DNA of 64,000 nt from Ancylostoma caninum (taxonomy: Eukaryota; Nematoda; Chromadorea; Rhabditida; Ancylostomatidae): assembly GCA_037903475.1 (NCBI GenBank), contig JBAJFG010000391.1, positions 62,001 to 126,000 on the forward strand. The letters are read 5' to 3'. The position numbers and the translations under genes were made by a program. The notes under the pieces were generated by a model. The model worked only from the letters and a program-made list of their open reading frames with translations, made no database searches and was not told the DNA's origin. Below, in pieces: positions 33,432 through 46,100 of this stretch; within the stretch, counting starts at the first letter, position 1, and every line of letters starts with the position of its first letter.

Positions 33432-34920
33432 ATGATTTTGTTAGGGCCTATAGTCTAGCACTCTGTTACTCCTGACACCTGGTTTGTCCATATATCTTTT
33501 CATTGTGATGAGTTATAGCATTGGAACGAAAAGAACGCAAATCCGCGTTCTGAACGTTCATTTTTAACGAAGTTAATGTGGGTATTGTACATGAAGTGCT
33601 ACAGGATCGTCAATAGCTACGATCTCTCTTTTCCTAGCGATGTTAATGTACGACCAGTCATCCAGAGCCTCTGTTGTTCGCCAAAAAGATTCGCTTTGTT
33701 TTTTTAGATTCAACTTCGGCTTCCAGTAGTGTGCAAGGAGGTTTTTTTTTTCTAACCGAGCTCTTGTAAACCAATCGCTAACACCCATTTATAAAGATGA
33801 TAAAGTGCAATTAATAATCTTTTTCTCCCATTCGACTTTATCAGGTAATTATAGAGGCATTGAATCCGTATGTGCCACATACCCATACGGCTGAGCACAG
33901 CCGATTCAGTCACGGAATTTAAGGACCACGGAGCTATGGATGGGTTGGTTGAAACATTACCAGATAGATCCACGGATGGTGTGAACACCAGGATTACTAA
34001 ATAGATCGAAGGGGATTTTCTCTTCCTCAGCGATGGGTAACAGGACATAATTTTTCCAGAACTTTGACAGAGACACTGAAGAAGATATAAAAAAAAGCCT
34101 TGTCTCTTCATAATAGTGTTGTCACCTTAAGGATAATATATGGAAGTTGTGCGAGGAGCGATCTCGCGGTTGATACCTTTTGAGAATGACTTTCTTATAT
34201 GACGCGTTGAAATTTATGGATTATCAATGGTATTCGGAGCCTCAGTAAAGATCTATGATTTACGCCTTACAGCGGTTTTGGAATATCTACGATTTATGAA
34301 AATCAATTTTTTTGTTACGCACATCATTCATTAAACTTATATAACCCTGGTACAGTGTTTCCTTAGATTTTAGAATCGTGAGCTAAGAGATTGAACATGG
34401 AAAATAATTCAACATGCGAAACGCGATGACGGTCAAGTTAAAGGCAGCATCCATGGAAACTTTGGCCTCTCAGGTTTTCACTTTTCAAAGAACTTTAGCA
34501 CGATCCAAATAGTTTTCGTACAAGAAGAGCAGGGAAGGCCCTGCGTTCAACTCTTTAACAAGTATTCTTTCGTGATGCGATATCTTTGGACGAGTTACCA
34601 CGCGTGACGTGCTCTCCTTTGTTGCGTCCACCGTAGAGGAATCAGCTGTTTTTGTGCAAATCTCGCGAAGTTCACCGCACTTTCTTCCACTTTGGGTAGG
34701 TTCGCTGGTTTTTCTGTAGATCATATTGTTTTTGTAACCCACGACCCTTTCCTGGTAGCATTTCATGGGAGTTATCCGTTTCACTATTACTGCATTCAGT
34801 TCTTTGTCGAAATTTCAATTTTAGATCGTTCTTCCTCCATTATAGAAATCCATGAGGTTTTGATTTCCAAGTAGTAGTTTTGTTGACTGATACACATTTT
34901 TCAGTGATGATTTCTTTCGA
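33432..34920. other. Intergenic, no genes supported
   Basis: Minus-strand frames at 33573-33788, 33752-34111 and 34485-34784 show no recognisable family. I see no repeat apart from the Helitron that begins at 34921. Confidence 0.35.
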
Positions 34921-35129
34921 CTAGCGCCCCTTCGGGACGCTAGAAAGTGGGGTGGGGCAGCCACTTGGGACATGTGCAAACGCTTCACACTTGCCAAATC
35001 TCTAGAAAATTGATAAAGAAGTAGAACCAATCTTTCAATGGGCCCAATCATGAAGTCCTTCTTATGAGTTGAGTATGAGCATGAGAAGTTCGTTCTCCAT
35101 CGTATGGCGTATTCGTGCCTATTCCTCAC

Positions 35130-36055
35130 TACCCGGCTAACGCAGACGCGTTCTCCATCGCCGGAACTGTATCCTGCCGTTCCCCACACTATTGGACAAG
35201 GCGAAATCGTATCCGAGTGTTTTCCAGACTACTGGGCCGCAGCGGGCTTTTCTCCATCGGTGGACCCGTATTCTGGCGCCATTTTCACTATTAGGCCTGA
35301 ATCATATCCTGGTATTCTCCAATTTACTGAGTCACAGCGGACCAATCCTATATTGGCGGACCCGTATTCTGGTGTTATCCATACTACTGGGCCACGGCGG
35401 GCCCTTCCTCCATCAGAGCGCCCGTATTCTGGCGCCTTTCTCACAGTTAGGGCAAGCCGGACCCGTTCTCCATTGGCGGGTTCGCATCCTGGCATTCTCA
35501 ACACTATCGGACTAAAGTGAACCCGTATCCTGACGTTCTTCACACCATTATGCTACGACGGGTCCTTTCTCCATCGGTGGACCTCAGTGGCGGACGCAGG
35601 GGGGGCGGGGGGGGGCCCCCCCGAGAATGGGTCGCCAAATTTTCGAAATTACTTTACAATACAAATAAAAATCTTGTGTTAGTTTATTTTTAATTGTTTA
35701 TTTTTATTATTATTTTTAATATATTTTTTATTTATTGTTTATTATTATAATTAATATTATTATTAATTTTATTTTCCGTCTGGGTCCCCAAAACGGCGGA
35801 GACCCCACTTTTCTTCCCACGCCCCCCCCCCCCGCCCACTTTCTGCGTCCGCCACTGGTGGACCCGTATCTCGGTGTCCCCCGCAGCACTGGGCCACGGC
35901 GGGCCCTTTCTCCATCGGTGGACCCGTGTTCTGGCGTCCCCCACACCATTGGGCCACGGGGGGTTCTTTCTCCATTGGTGGGCCCGTATGTCGGTGTCCC
36001 CCGCAGCACTGGGCCACGGCGGGCCTTTTCTCCATCGGTGGACCCGTATCCGTAT
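35130..36055. repeat. 60-bp minisatellite inside Helitron copy 1
   Basis: Units carry the core TTCTCCATCGGTGGACCCGT followed by GGGCCACGGCGGGCC, spaced 60 bp. Because 60 is a multiple of three, long open frames appear on both strands with repeats such as DGERARRGPVV; they look coding but have no start or splice context. The array is split at 35585-35857 by a MITE. Confidence 0.85.
35585..35857. mobile_element. hAT-type MITE nested in the minisatellite
   Basis: 273 bp with perfect 15-bp terminal inverted repeats CAGTGGCGGACGCAG, a G-rich left and C-rich right subterminal region and an AT-rich core. It is flanked by an 8-bp duplication (GTGGACCT at 35577, GTGGACCC at 35858; 7 of 8 match), the length typical of hAT elements. 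A related copy lies at 48124-48402. Confidence 0.85.
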
Positions 36056-36588
36056 AAAGTTGATTGGATACACAATGTCATGGCTTCATATTGAGAGGCT
36101 CTTACTCTTTGTTAGTGCAGAAGCTTTCTCGAAACGAACGGATGTCGTGGATACACAATCGCTGCGAGAATTCAGCAGGGGATGCGACAATAGCACCCAC
36201 CAGATGAGGCGACCGCGTAGGTGCACCCTCCCGAGCTTCCGAGACGCGGCAGCCCTCATAGCACCCGTCCATCTCCTCCTGCAAGTGCACTCAGCGTCGC
36301 ATCAGTGGAAGGTTGGTTTTCCTGCTGCGTATATTGTGCAGCCTGAAAGCTCGTAAACACTCCCTCACTCCCATGCGGCGAGACCGCCAGCGAAGGTGAT
36401 GAAATCACCATCCCGTACATGCGGGAGAGCCAGCAGTGACGTAATTTCGGGTCCCGAAGCGAACGTGTCTGCGTCCATGGAAATCGGCCATTTCGCCACA
36501 CAGTCTGCGCCTCAAGATTGCGGTGTCTATGAGTGCCGCCCCGTATCTCTAACCGCTCTAGCCCCCTTACGGCGCTTTGTTTAATAGA

Positions 36589-37105
36589 TGGAATGGGGAG
36601 ACGCTGCAGTTCAGAAGAAAAAATAAGTGACTGCACGAAGATTCGGTAGGTGAAAGGGCAGCTCTATTGGTCATTTGATCTCGGGTACTCATCCCATGGT
36701 CCGTGCAATTCGGCCACACCGGTAGCTCATCACGGAAGCAAGAGCTTCCAAAAGAAGCGTTCCGGAGCTATTGGAACGTCTCAGTTTTATGAAGTTGTTA
36801 AGCAGCCTCGATACTATTGGAATACTCCGAAATATTTGGAACGAAAATTTCCATGGGCGCTGTCTTTAGGTACTCCTGACCAATTTTTTCAAGAACAATG
36901 TCGTCAAATATCACTGTGAACGTACAGTTAAGGTCTGAAAATCAACATGCTAAAGAAAATGCTTCATTTATTGTCATAAAGAAGCTCATAAAATCAAATA
37001 AGCATGTTCAAAATAACGCTGTGCTTCCACCAGATGAAAATGGTTGGAGTTAACAGATCCCACAGGTAGCGATAAAATCTGACATGGTTGCTGAATCAGC
37101 ACGAA
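36589..37105. other. Short intergenic gap downstream of the Srt gene
   Basis: No coding or RNA feature seen; it should contain the 3' UTR and poly(A) signal of the minus-strand receptor gene. Confidence 0.35.
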
Positions 37106-40100
37106 TCAAGACGTATTTGTACCAAGGACATGAAGTTTGGGATAATAGCGACGAAATCCGATCAGAACTAAGACATGAGATCTTATCGTTTTGTTTAGAG
37201 TAAGGTAGATGATGCCTGGTAGCCCTGAAACACGGTTTTAAATCTAAGAAGACTTGTCTTGGATTGGGATTGCTTTGGACGATACAGCGGAGGTGTTTAT
37301 ATGCATACAAACTCGAAGCATCACTGCTTCATATTATTTGTTTGAAAAATTGTACTTGCTCCATGAGCTGAGTGTAGGTGCATAACCAGTTTCTTGGTAG
37401 ACGAGTAACATTACCATTCGTTGTGAGGTTAGGTAAGGTTACGACATTTCGGATGCCGAAACAGTTAAAACTCTGGCTTCAATTTGTGCATAGCTGTAGT
37501 AAGATAAAGTTACATAGATTTCCTCTATCTTACATCAACAATAACGCCTGGATACATCATTGAGATGAACTAGCGTAAACGTGTGAACGAAAGTGTTGAC
37601 CATAGATAAGTTTGGGTATTTTGGCACGTTTACCCTGGGTAATCTTAATGTTGCATAGCTTGCATAGTGCTCCGGGTTTTCGTCTCTTCAGCGTATACCA
37701 GGCAGGGGATCCTTGATTTTAAACTCACCGTGATTTCCCATCCATGCTAAATTGCTGATCACTGTGAATATGCTCGGAACAGGAAAGTACTGAGTGTATA
37801 CGTACAGGAAGCATCCCACAATGTGACAACCACATATCACCATTGATTGTATAATTATCTGAAAAGAAATAATAGTAAAAAAGTTGCGAGTACGTATAAA
37901 ACTACACAGGATAAACCACTGACTTGCTTAGTCATCGTCGATATTCGGCTGGTCCTGTTCTTGTACACTCGGTAGGCCAAGCTACCACAGATAAGTGGGT
38001 AGAATGCCAGTAGGCTGACGATCACCACGGAGTTGTTGATGGTGTGAGGGACATTTGCGTACTGAAAATGATATAATTCCATATGAAGTAAGATTACCAT
38101 CTGGATAATATAACACAGGGCAATCGTCTGGCTCAAAGAGTTGCTCAGAACTGACAGCAGAAACCGAAGGGGAAAGGGAGGGGGAAGGGTGAAAAAAAAG
38201 CTGGAATCTTCATCAATGCAGGAACTTGGACTTTCGAAATTTCACCTACAAAACTGCTGAGAAGATACTTTCAGGTTCAGGTGACTAGAAACTGTGTGAA
38301 AATCAAGGACCAGTAGACTGAGAACTAGCTAATACAAAATTCTGACTTTTTTAATGGCCGCACCCTCACAAATGAACCCTGAATCTTTCATACCATATCC
38401 GCAACAAACTCTTTACTCCTTTCATGTTGACAACTCATGTTTTTAGACAAGGATTGTGCTGAGATGTAGCTCGGAAGCAAATTGGTGGGGTACACACAAT
38501 TTTCCGCTGGTAGGGAACAAAGATTAGCGCACTACAAAAACAAATTGCTCCATGAAGCTGTTCAAATGCAGCATGATTCATAATCTGTCTATAGAAAATG
38601 ATGATTCAGAAAGTGCGACTCATACCCAAGCATTTGTATAGAGTGGTCAAAAGTGGCCAAAAAACTACTAGGGAAAAAGACTCCAGTGCTAGGGCCCCGC
38701 AATGAGTCCAATATGGTCCCATCTCAGTAACTACTTGCTGACTCTCTGTTAACAATCATTGGACAAATAAAAACAGTGACATTCTATTACATTATTATAT
38801 ATTTAGTAACGAGGTTGCGAGGGAGCGGCTTCCTATGAGTCCGAAGTTTTGATCTGATCTCTCTAACAACAACCCAATAAAGACACTTACTGGATCACAA
38901 TACCTTTCACTTACAGTCGCAGCCGTGTAATATAAAAAATTTCCCTCCTCGGGATTCAAAAATTTTGCAGGGTTCTGCTCTAACTTCATTAGGAGTGAAA
39001 GAGGAGCCTGTACGAGGGGAGTTAATATTGCTCTAATGAGCTGGCCCAGAATAATTCAAAACGTTACGACTGTGATTTTTCTGTTTCCGCTATAAAATTA
39101 AATAAAGTTCTTTACAAAAATGTCTTCATGTACACTTTTATTGATTTTATTGATTTTTTATTGATTTTAACCCGTAATTCCTCCCCTCCCCACCCCCCGC
39201 CATTTCGACGACGAATCATCGAATTTTAGAGGTTGCTTAATGAAAAAAATGGAGATCTTGTATAAGTTTTCACACATTTTTTTAATCATCATTCTTCATA
39301 TGTGTATTAATTATTCAATAGTTGAATTATTATTTTTGTTATTTTTGTTTTCCATTGTCTCCAAATACCCCACTTTTTTCCCCTGCTCCCCCTCGCCCCA
39401 ACCCACCTACTTCCTGCGTCTATCACTGCTGCACGGGTATTTTTCGGGCAAAATACGGTCTGTACGAAATGTCGAGTCCGCCTATGCGCTCGGGGATCCA
39501 GAGTTGGCCACGTTGCCAGCACTTCACGTCATCATCTCTAATCTGCGTACCACTTTTCATCGTAATCTTCGTGGTATCAACCAATGATTTGGCTGTGACG
39601 TGGTCGACTTGGCAGCTGACAGCACACATCTCAGCCGCGCCGCCTCTCGATCCCCGCATGCGGGGGCGGACTCGTCATTTTGGACAGACTGTACATCCGC
39701 CGATCTTGCTTTTGTGGAAATCGCACAGCAGGAATATGCTTGATGTTTTGAAATATTGTGTACAATAATTAAATTGTTGCTATTTTTCCAATTCTTTCCA
39801 TTGCTTTTCAGCTCTGTAGCCATTTTTTTTCTTGAAAATAGTGTTTCCCACCCATCATGTTGTGAGAGATATCTCATTCTTAGTGCAAAATTCTCCTTCA
39901 CAAATCTCCTCCGCAGACAAGTTCATGCCGGCCAATTTAATATTGTAGTGTTGTAGCTGAGTAAGCGGGTACACTCCTACGATAATGGAAACAAATCCGA
40001 CGATGTTTGTTGCATAGTGAACGTAGGCGAGAGAGATCGAAGATTTTTCTTGAAACAGATCTCTAGTGCTAATTTGTCTTCTGAGAAAGTCCAGAAAAAC

Positions 40101-43100
40101 CTTGAAAGCAATCGTTAAAAGCATAGGGAAACTCACAAAAGTAGGATCGATGTACTTCGAGAAGTTGGTTTGAGGGTCGAAAAGGAACGTGAACGTCTTG
40201 GGATCGTACAGCAGAGGTCGCTCGAAAAATGTGAAGAAAAGAAAGTATATTGTGGGCAACGTCAACCAGAACCACATGAATTTCCCTGAAACGGTAAAAA
40301 AATGTCTTTGTACGTTTATCCGAAAGCGAATAAACGTGGAAGCTGCTCCTCGTCAGGGTCCCAGAAGTTTCCAATTTTAGTCTTCTGTTTTTGTACCCTG
40401 GATGCTGCACAAACGTTTCCGACGGGAAGAAAATATAAATTCAAACGGAAAATTATCATTTGAATGCGAATGACGTTAATGGCCTTCTCCGGAATGTGAA
40501 ATGAGACATAGTCTGATTCAGGAGTACTAGCACACATTACTCTACGAAACGGATATGTGTAGGTGGGTATCTAATACAGTGATGATCATTATTTTCTCAC
40601 AGAAGACGAGGCCGCGTCGCACGGTCCACCAGCAGTGCGGCAGACCAGCTAGGTGCTGTTGTTGTCGGGCACTGCCGGTATTGCTGCCGTACCGGTAATG
40701 CTCATTATCCATCATATTTGAATCCGGACGGAGTAAAAGATACAACATTTTCAGAATAGACAAGGCATTCAAAACGTAAGAAAATTCTGAGTGGTACAGT
40801 TCACTGCACAGCTGCGGTAAAATGTGATGAAAAAATGACGACACGGTACAAAACTGGGTATCGAACGAGTGCTCAGCTTTTAAAGTACCCGTTTTCTATG
40901 CCCAAAATCTATGCAAAATTTTTTGCTGTTTTGTGGACCTGTATGTGGAGAAGTTAAAAAGAATTGTTAGTTCTCCAGTGTTACATACTGTAGGCGTCGA
41001 TGGAGGTGCATTTTTTGCGCATCGAGAAACACGCGCCGCGACTGCGCCGCTCGTGTTAGAATCTTCTCGACGATTAGATCATTAGGTTTTCTTGACACCT
41101 AGCTGATTTTCTCGATAGTTAACATGTGATGAAGAATCAAATACGACGGAAAACAGTGAAAAAAAAACCGATTTGCCATTACAGCGCCGATTCCAGTGCA
41201 AAGCGGTAGCGCGGCGACTTCCCATGCCCGCAGAAAAAGCACCGTCACTGACAGAAACTGTATGTAGATGATCATGTGCCCGTATGCACCTACCTTCAAA
41301 AATATAGGTTTTTGTAGGCCAGCACAGATCGTATGTTCGGTTGAAGGCTAGAAATACACAGCAGAAGCAGGTAGCCGCCCATAGACCTGAATAATATGTA
41401 CATAGCAGTTTTACATTATGTCTACAAAAAATATGTATAATAATATCTCCTAAGGAAAATGAAGAAAACGGAATATGTGTATGAAAAATGAATTCCAATG
41501 TATTTTTTATGTCGACATGGAAATCGTGGCTTCCGTAAGTTTATGTCCTGAGAGAGACTACATTAAAGGCACCCACGGAAATTTTCGTTACCTAACTCTT
41601 GATCCGATTGTGACCCAATCGATCGTGGGGTCAATTTTGCGATAAGGGTACCAGCTAAAACTTTTTCTATCACGAGTAAGAACAGGTAATGCCTGGATGA
41701 ACTGGTTCATTAGGCAGTAAGTTTTACGAGGGTAAGGTTTAATCACCCACGTTTGAGAGTATTTCTATTCCTTCTATTCCCAGCCTGTATTCCTAGTCCC
41801 CCACCCGGCAGACGAAGAGGACAAGAATGCGGTCGAGTTGGTGAATTTTTTGATTCATTTTTTAGGTTGAAGCTCAGGACTTCCCCTCCTTTACTGATGA
41901 GGAAAGTCCTACGCTTTCAGCTCAGCTTCCTTATAAGGGTAAAGTACGAAACGGAAGTTGAGCCATTTTTCCAATTGTTTTTTATTTTTTAGTGATTTAT
42001 GATGACTTGTTTTTTGATTACGAGTTTCCATGCTAGCATTGCGCTCCAAAATCTTGGATAGAGCGCGAAAAACAGCACCTGTCAGCTGATTCGGCGATAA
42101 TTTCAAGTGGCACTCTTTTGTATAAACTTTTTCTTCCCTCTTTTCGACCGGGAATTCATTGCTGTGATTGCCTATTCACTTCCTTTTCGCTCATTATTCC
42201 TCTCCATTCCCCCTAAAATCCTTTATCCTTAAATGTTATGTGCGTTTACGTTATTTAGACTTTCAAACTTCATCATTAGGTTTTGTTTTTCTTTTTCGAT
42301 ATGCCTGTCTAATAAATACTCTATTCTCCTTCTGCTTATACCTTTACTCTTCTAGGAAAGCTGCCTTACTGTTCATTTATCTAACTGTGTCAAGAAAAGT
42401 TGAAAATAATGGCAGTGTTATCGACTTTTTTATTCGACCCCTGAAACTCGCCCACCTTGCTCTAATATAGCCGAACCGAAAGATCTCAAAACTGTTTCTC
42501 CATAGGTTCCAACAAAATTGAACACTTTGCATGTGCTGCTTACAGTCTAAGTCTAAAACCTGAGATCAGGTTGAAAATTCGGCGATGAAAATTTCCGTGG
42601 GTGCTGCTTTTAAGCTAATAAACGTATGTATGCAGTAGTACCTGCTATGTGGACGGATTAGGTCCATTATTATAGATAGAAACCTACCCATAGATATGTT
42701 CCCTGCAATGTAGGCAAAGATAGGGCTATGACAGAACACTTGTCCGGTGATTTGCCAGATTCCAGCTAAATCAGCACAAATAAAGAGGCACGTCACATCG
42801 ACAATTCCCATGTACACCTTAACATGAAAACGAAGAATACACATCATTCCGGCCACAAAGCTCGAAGTAGAACTTGGATAAATTTAAATCTTTTGAATGT
42901 TCAATTCAATACCTAAATGAGTTACATGTATAATACAATACTAGCGCCCCTTCGGGACGCTAGAAAGTGGGGTGGGGCAGCCACTTGGGCCAGGTGCAAA
43001 AGCTTCCCACTTGCCAAATCCCTAGAAAATTAACAAAGAAGCAAAACTAATCATTACATGTGCTCAAATATGAAATTCTTGTTATGAGTTGAGTATGAGC

Positions 43101-46100
43101 ATGAGAAGTTCTTCCTCCATCGTAGGGCGTATGTTCGTATAGGGCATTCGGAAAGGAGTCGGTACTGGTGCATTCACGGACTGGAGCTGAATGGTGCGAT
43201 TGTGCACTATCAAGCATGCTTGATATTGATTGAAACTGGCCCCATATCAGTCCATGATCCTTCCACCAATACCGACTGCCGGTTGAATGGGCTGTATGTT
43301 TTCCACACTTACTAACGCAGACATGTTTTCCATCGGCGGACTTGTATCCTGCCGTTCTCCACACTATTAGGCCTAAGCGAACTCATATCCTGGTGCTCTC
43401 CACCATATTGGGCCGAAGCGGACCCTTCCTCCATCGGTGGACCCGTATTCTGGCGTCATCTTCGCTGTTACGTCACAGCGAACCCGTTCACCGTCGGCTC
43501 AACCGTATCCTAGTACTCTCACCATTGGACTAAAGCGAGCCCATATCCTGGCGTCCTCCACACCATTGGGCCACGGCGGATCCTTTCTTTATTGGTGGGC
43601 CAGCATTCCGGTGTTTTCCTCACTACTGGGCCGTACCGGGCTCTTCCTCCATCGGTGGACCCAGATCCAAGCGTTCCTTACACCACTGGGCCACGGTGGG
43701 CCTCTCTTCCGTCGGTGGACACGCATTCTGGCGTCTTCCTCACAGGTGGACCAAAGCGGGCCCTTCCTACATCGGTGGACCCGCTTTCTGGCGTTCCTCA
43801 CTCCACTGGGCTACGTCGGACACGTTTTCCTTCAGCTGAACCGTTTCCTGCTATTCTCCACTTTACTGAGTCACAGCGGATCCATCTTATATTGGCGGAA
43901 AGTATCCTGGCGTTCCCCACACCACCGGGCCACGGAGGCCCTTATTCCATCTGAGGGCCCGCATTCCGCCGTCTTCTTCACAATTAGGCTAAGCCGACTC
44001 TTTCTCCATGGGCGGGCTATCACCCTGTCATACTTCAACTATTGGACCAAAGTGAGCCCATATTCTGGCGTTCTCCACACCATTGGGCCACGGCGGGTCC
44101 TTCCTCCCTTTGTGTTTCCCTCACTACTGGGCCACACCGGATCCTTAATCCATCGGTGAACCCTGGCGTCCTCCACGTTAGTGATCCAGAGCGAACCGAT
44201 GCTATGATGGGACCTGCATGTGGTCGGTCAAACGTTATTCTGGTGTTTTTCCTCGCAGTTAGGCCAAACCGGACCCGTCTTCCATTGGCAGGGCCGTATC
44301 CTAGCGTTTTCACCACTTTTGAGCTACGGCACACCTTTTTCCCATCGGAGCATCTGCGCCCTTTGTAAATCTAGAGAGTAATGGTGAGGGCTTGGGAGTT
44401 ATTCAGAAATTTTGGCGAACTATGTATTTGTTTATTATAATCAACTGTTGGTTGATTTGTAACACAATATCATGCTTGCTATTATGAAGCATTTACTCTG
44501 TGTGTTAGTGCACAAGCTCTCTTGAAAATAACGGTTAACGTGACTGCACAATCGCATCGAGACCTCAGCAGGGATGGGTCAGAAGCATCCACCAAATGGG
44601 CCAACCGCGTATCCACAGCCACCACCCTGGCTCCGAGACGCTGTAGAGTTTTCAAAGAACCCGACCTTTACTTCCGTAGAGGTGACCAAAGCGCCGCAAC
44701 AGTAGAAGAGGGGTTTTCCTGCTCCGTATGCTGCACTGCCCGAGAGTAGTAAACACTCTCTCACCCCTATGCTGCGAGATCGCCAGCGATGGTCGTGAAA
44801 TCACCATTCTGTGCATGAAGGAGAGCCAGAATTGACGTAATTAGCGAGTCCCGAAACGAACGTTTCGGAGTCCCTAAAAATCGGCCACTTCGCCTCGCAG
44901 TCTGCGCTTCAAGATTACCGGTGTCTATGAGTGCCGCCTCGTTCATGGAACAATATGTCTAGCCGCTCTAGCCCCCTTACGGCGCTTTGTTTCATAGATC
45001 GCTGAGGGAGATCCAGATAAATTCAACAAACCTCGATCTCTCAGAAGAAGGTCATTTTTTCTGATAGATCAAATACTGCTCGAGGTGTTCGACAGTAGCT
45101 AGACCAGGCCACGAGTAGAATTTACTAAATGCCTTGCCTGTTACCATCCTATTACCAATTCATACAGGTTCACATCCTACTAAGAAAAATTTCACTGATT
45201 GGGGCGTTGGATCTCTCCTTGTAATATTGTGTTTTCCAGACCTTTGCCTAGAGTGTCCTTTTGAGCTTGCGGTGAATCCAGTTCTCATCTAGAAAATTCA
45301 TGCGAATCAATGTGTACTGAAAATCCAAGAAAAAATCTCAAGTATGAGCTGCGTTACGCACCTTGTAATGCGCACCTCCAAAACGGCCATTATTTATGGG
45401 ACAACCTAATAGTAATTAATTGAGTTTGAATAAGAAATCCTCCTTATGAGTTGTGTGTGTTCTGCCAGTCTGACCGCCTTGCCAACTCGGAACTTCTTGT
45501 ACTCGCGATGCTAGCCTTTCTCGAGGATTCTTCCTCATACATCAACATGTAAAGCTATTTTCTGATGCAATGATACATCCCACGTTTGTTGTCACCGCAC
45601 ATTTTAAATGTGCATGAACCTGTCATGCTAGTCACTCTCAACTCTGCGAACAAATTATAGTGAGGAAGAGAGTGGGAAGCAAAATTACACTCACGCCAAA
45701 AAAAGTATTAGGTTGGGCAATGAATTCGTTCAGAGCATTCAATGCGTTTTCACGGACTTGACCGGTTGAATTTGGGTTTTTCTAGAAGCTGAGATCCGCA
45801 GTACTTCTTCTTCACATGAAGTCCTTGCGAAATATTGTCTCATAACTCTACGATTTGCGCGTACAGAACAAGGTAAATCCTCCAGCCCAAAATCGACCTC
45901 TCTGAAGCAAATATCCACTTCTGCTCTGTCCCTCCAACAGCAGTGGCTTCCACTTAGACTCCCTTAACATCCTCAGCAGCTTGAGCTGCATTTGTTCCAG
46001 CATTGTAGTGGAGCAGTTGAAGATGTACGCTCTTGTCGAATTGGAGGGTTACATTTCATGTGACAGGAAATGAGAAGTAGCAGGGATTGGGGGATTGGTT

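Larger units (their letters stand above)
34921..36588 (-). mobile_element. Non-autonomous Helitron, copy 1
   Basis: Read on the minus strand, the element begins TCTATTAAACAAAGC (36588 downward), preceded by host A, and ends in a hairpin closing with CTAG at 34921, followed by host T. These are the hallmarks of Helitrons: 5' TC, 3' hairpin plus CTAG, insertion between A and T without target duplication. Copies 2 and 3 share the same ends. The internal part holds about ten units of a 60-bp minisatellite, interrupted by a hAT-type MITE (35585-35857). No Rep/helicase coding is present, so it would depend on an autonomous relative. Confidence 0.75.
42941..44998 (-). mobile_element. Non-autonomous Helitron, copy 2 (inside an Srt intron)
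   Basis: The same ends as copy 1: minus-strand 5' TCTATGAAACAAAGC at 44998 preceded by A, 3' hairpin and CTAG at 42941 followed by T. The first ~190 bp at the low end and the ~400 bp at the high end closely match copy 1. Between them are about 17 units of the 60-bp minisatellite (43317-44355), more than in copy 1. An extra inverted-repeat insertion lies at 43135-43293. It sits in the 6.2-kb intron between Srt exons 2 and 3, in the same orientation as the gene. Confidence 0.75.

Noticed and set aside
43437..44159. 240-codon plus-strand frame, and similar long frames at 35104-36356 on both strands
   Set aside because: They lie wholly in the 60-bp minisatellite; the unit is a multiple of three so frames stay open in parallel on both strands. 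No starts, splice sites or domains support a gene.
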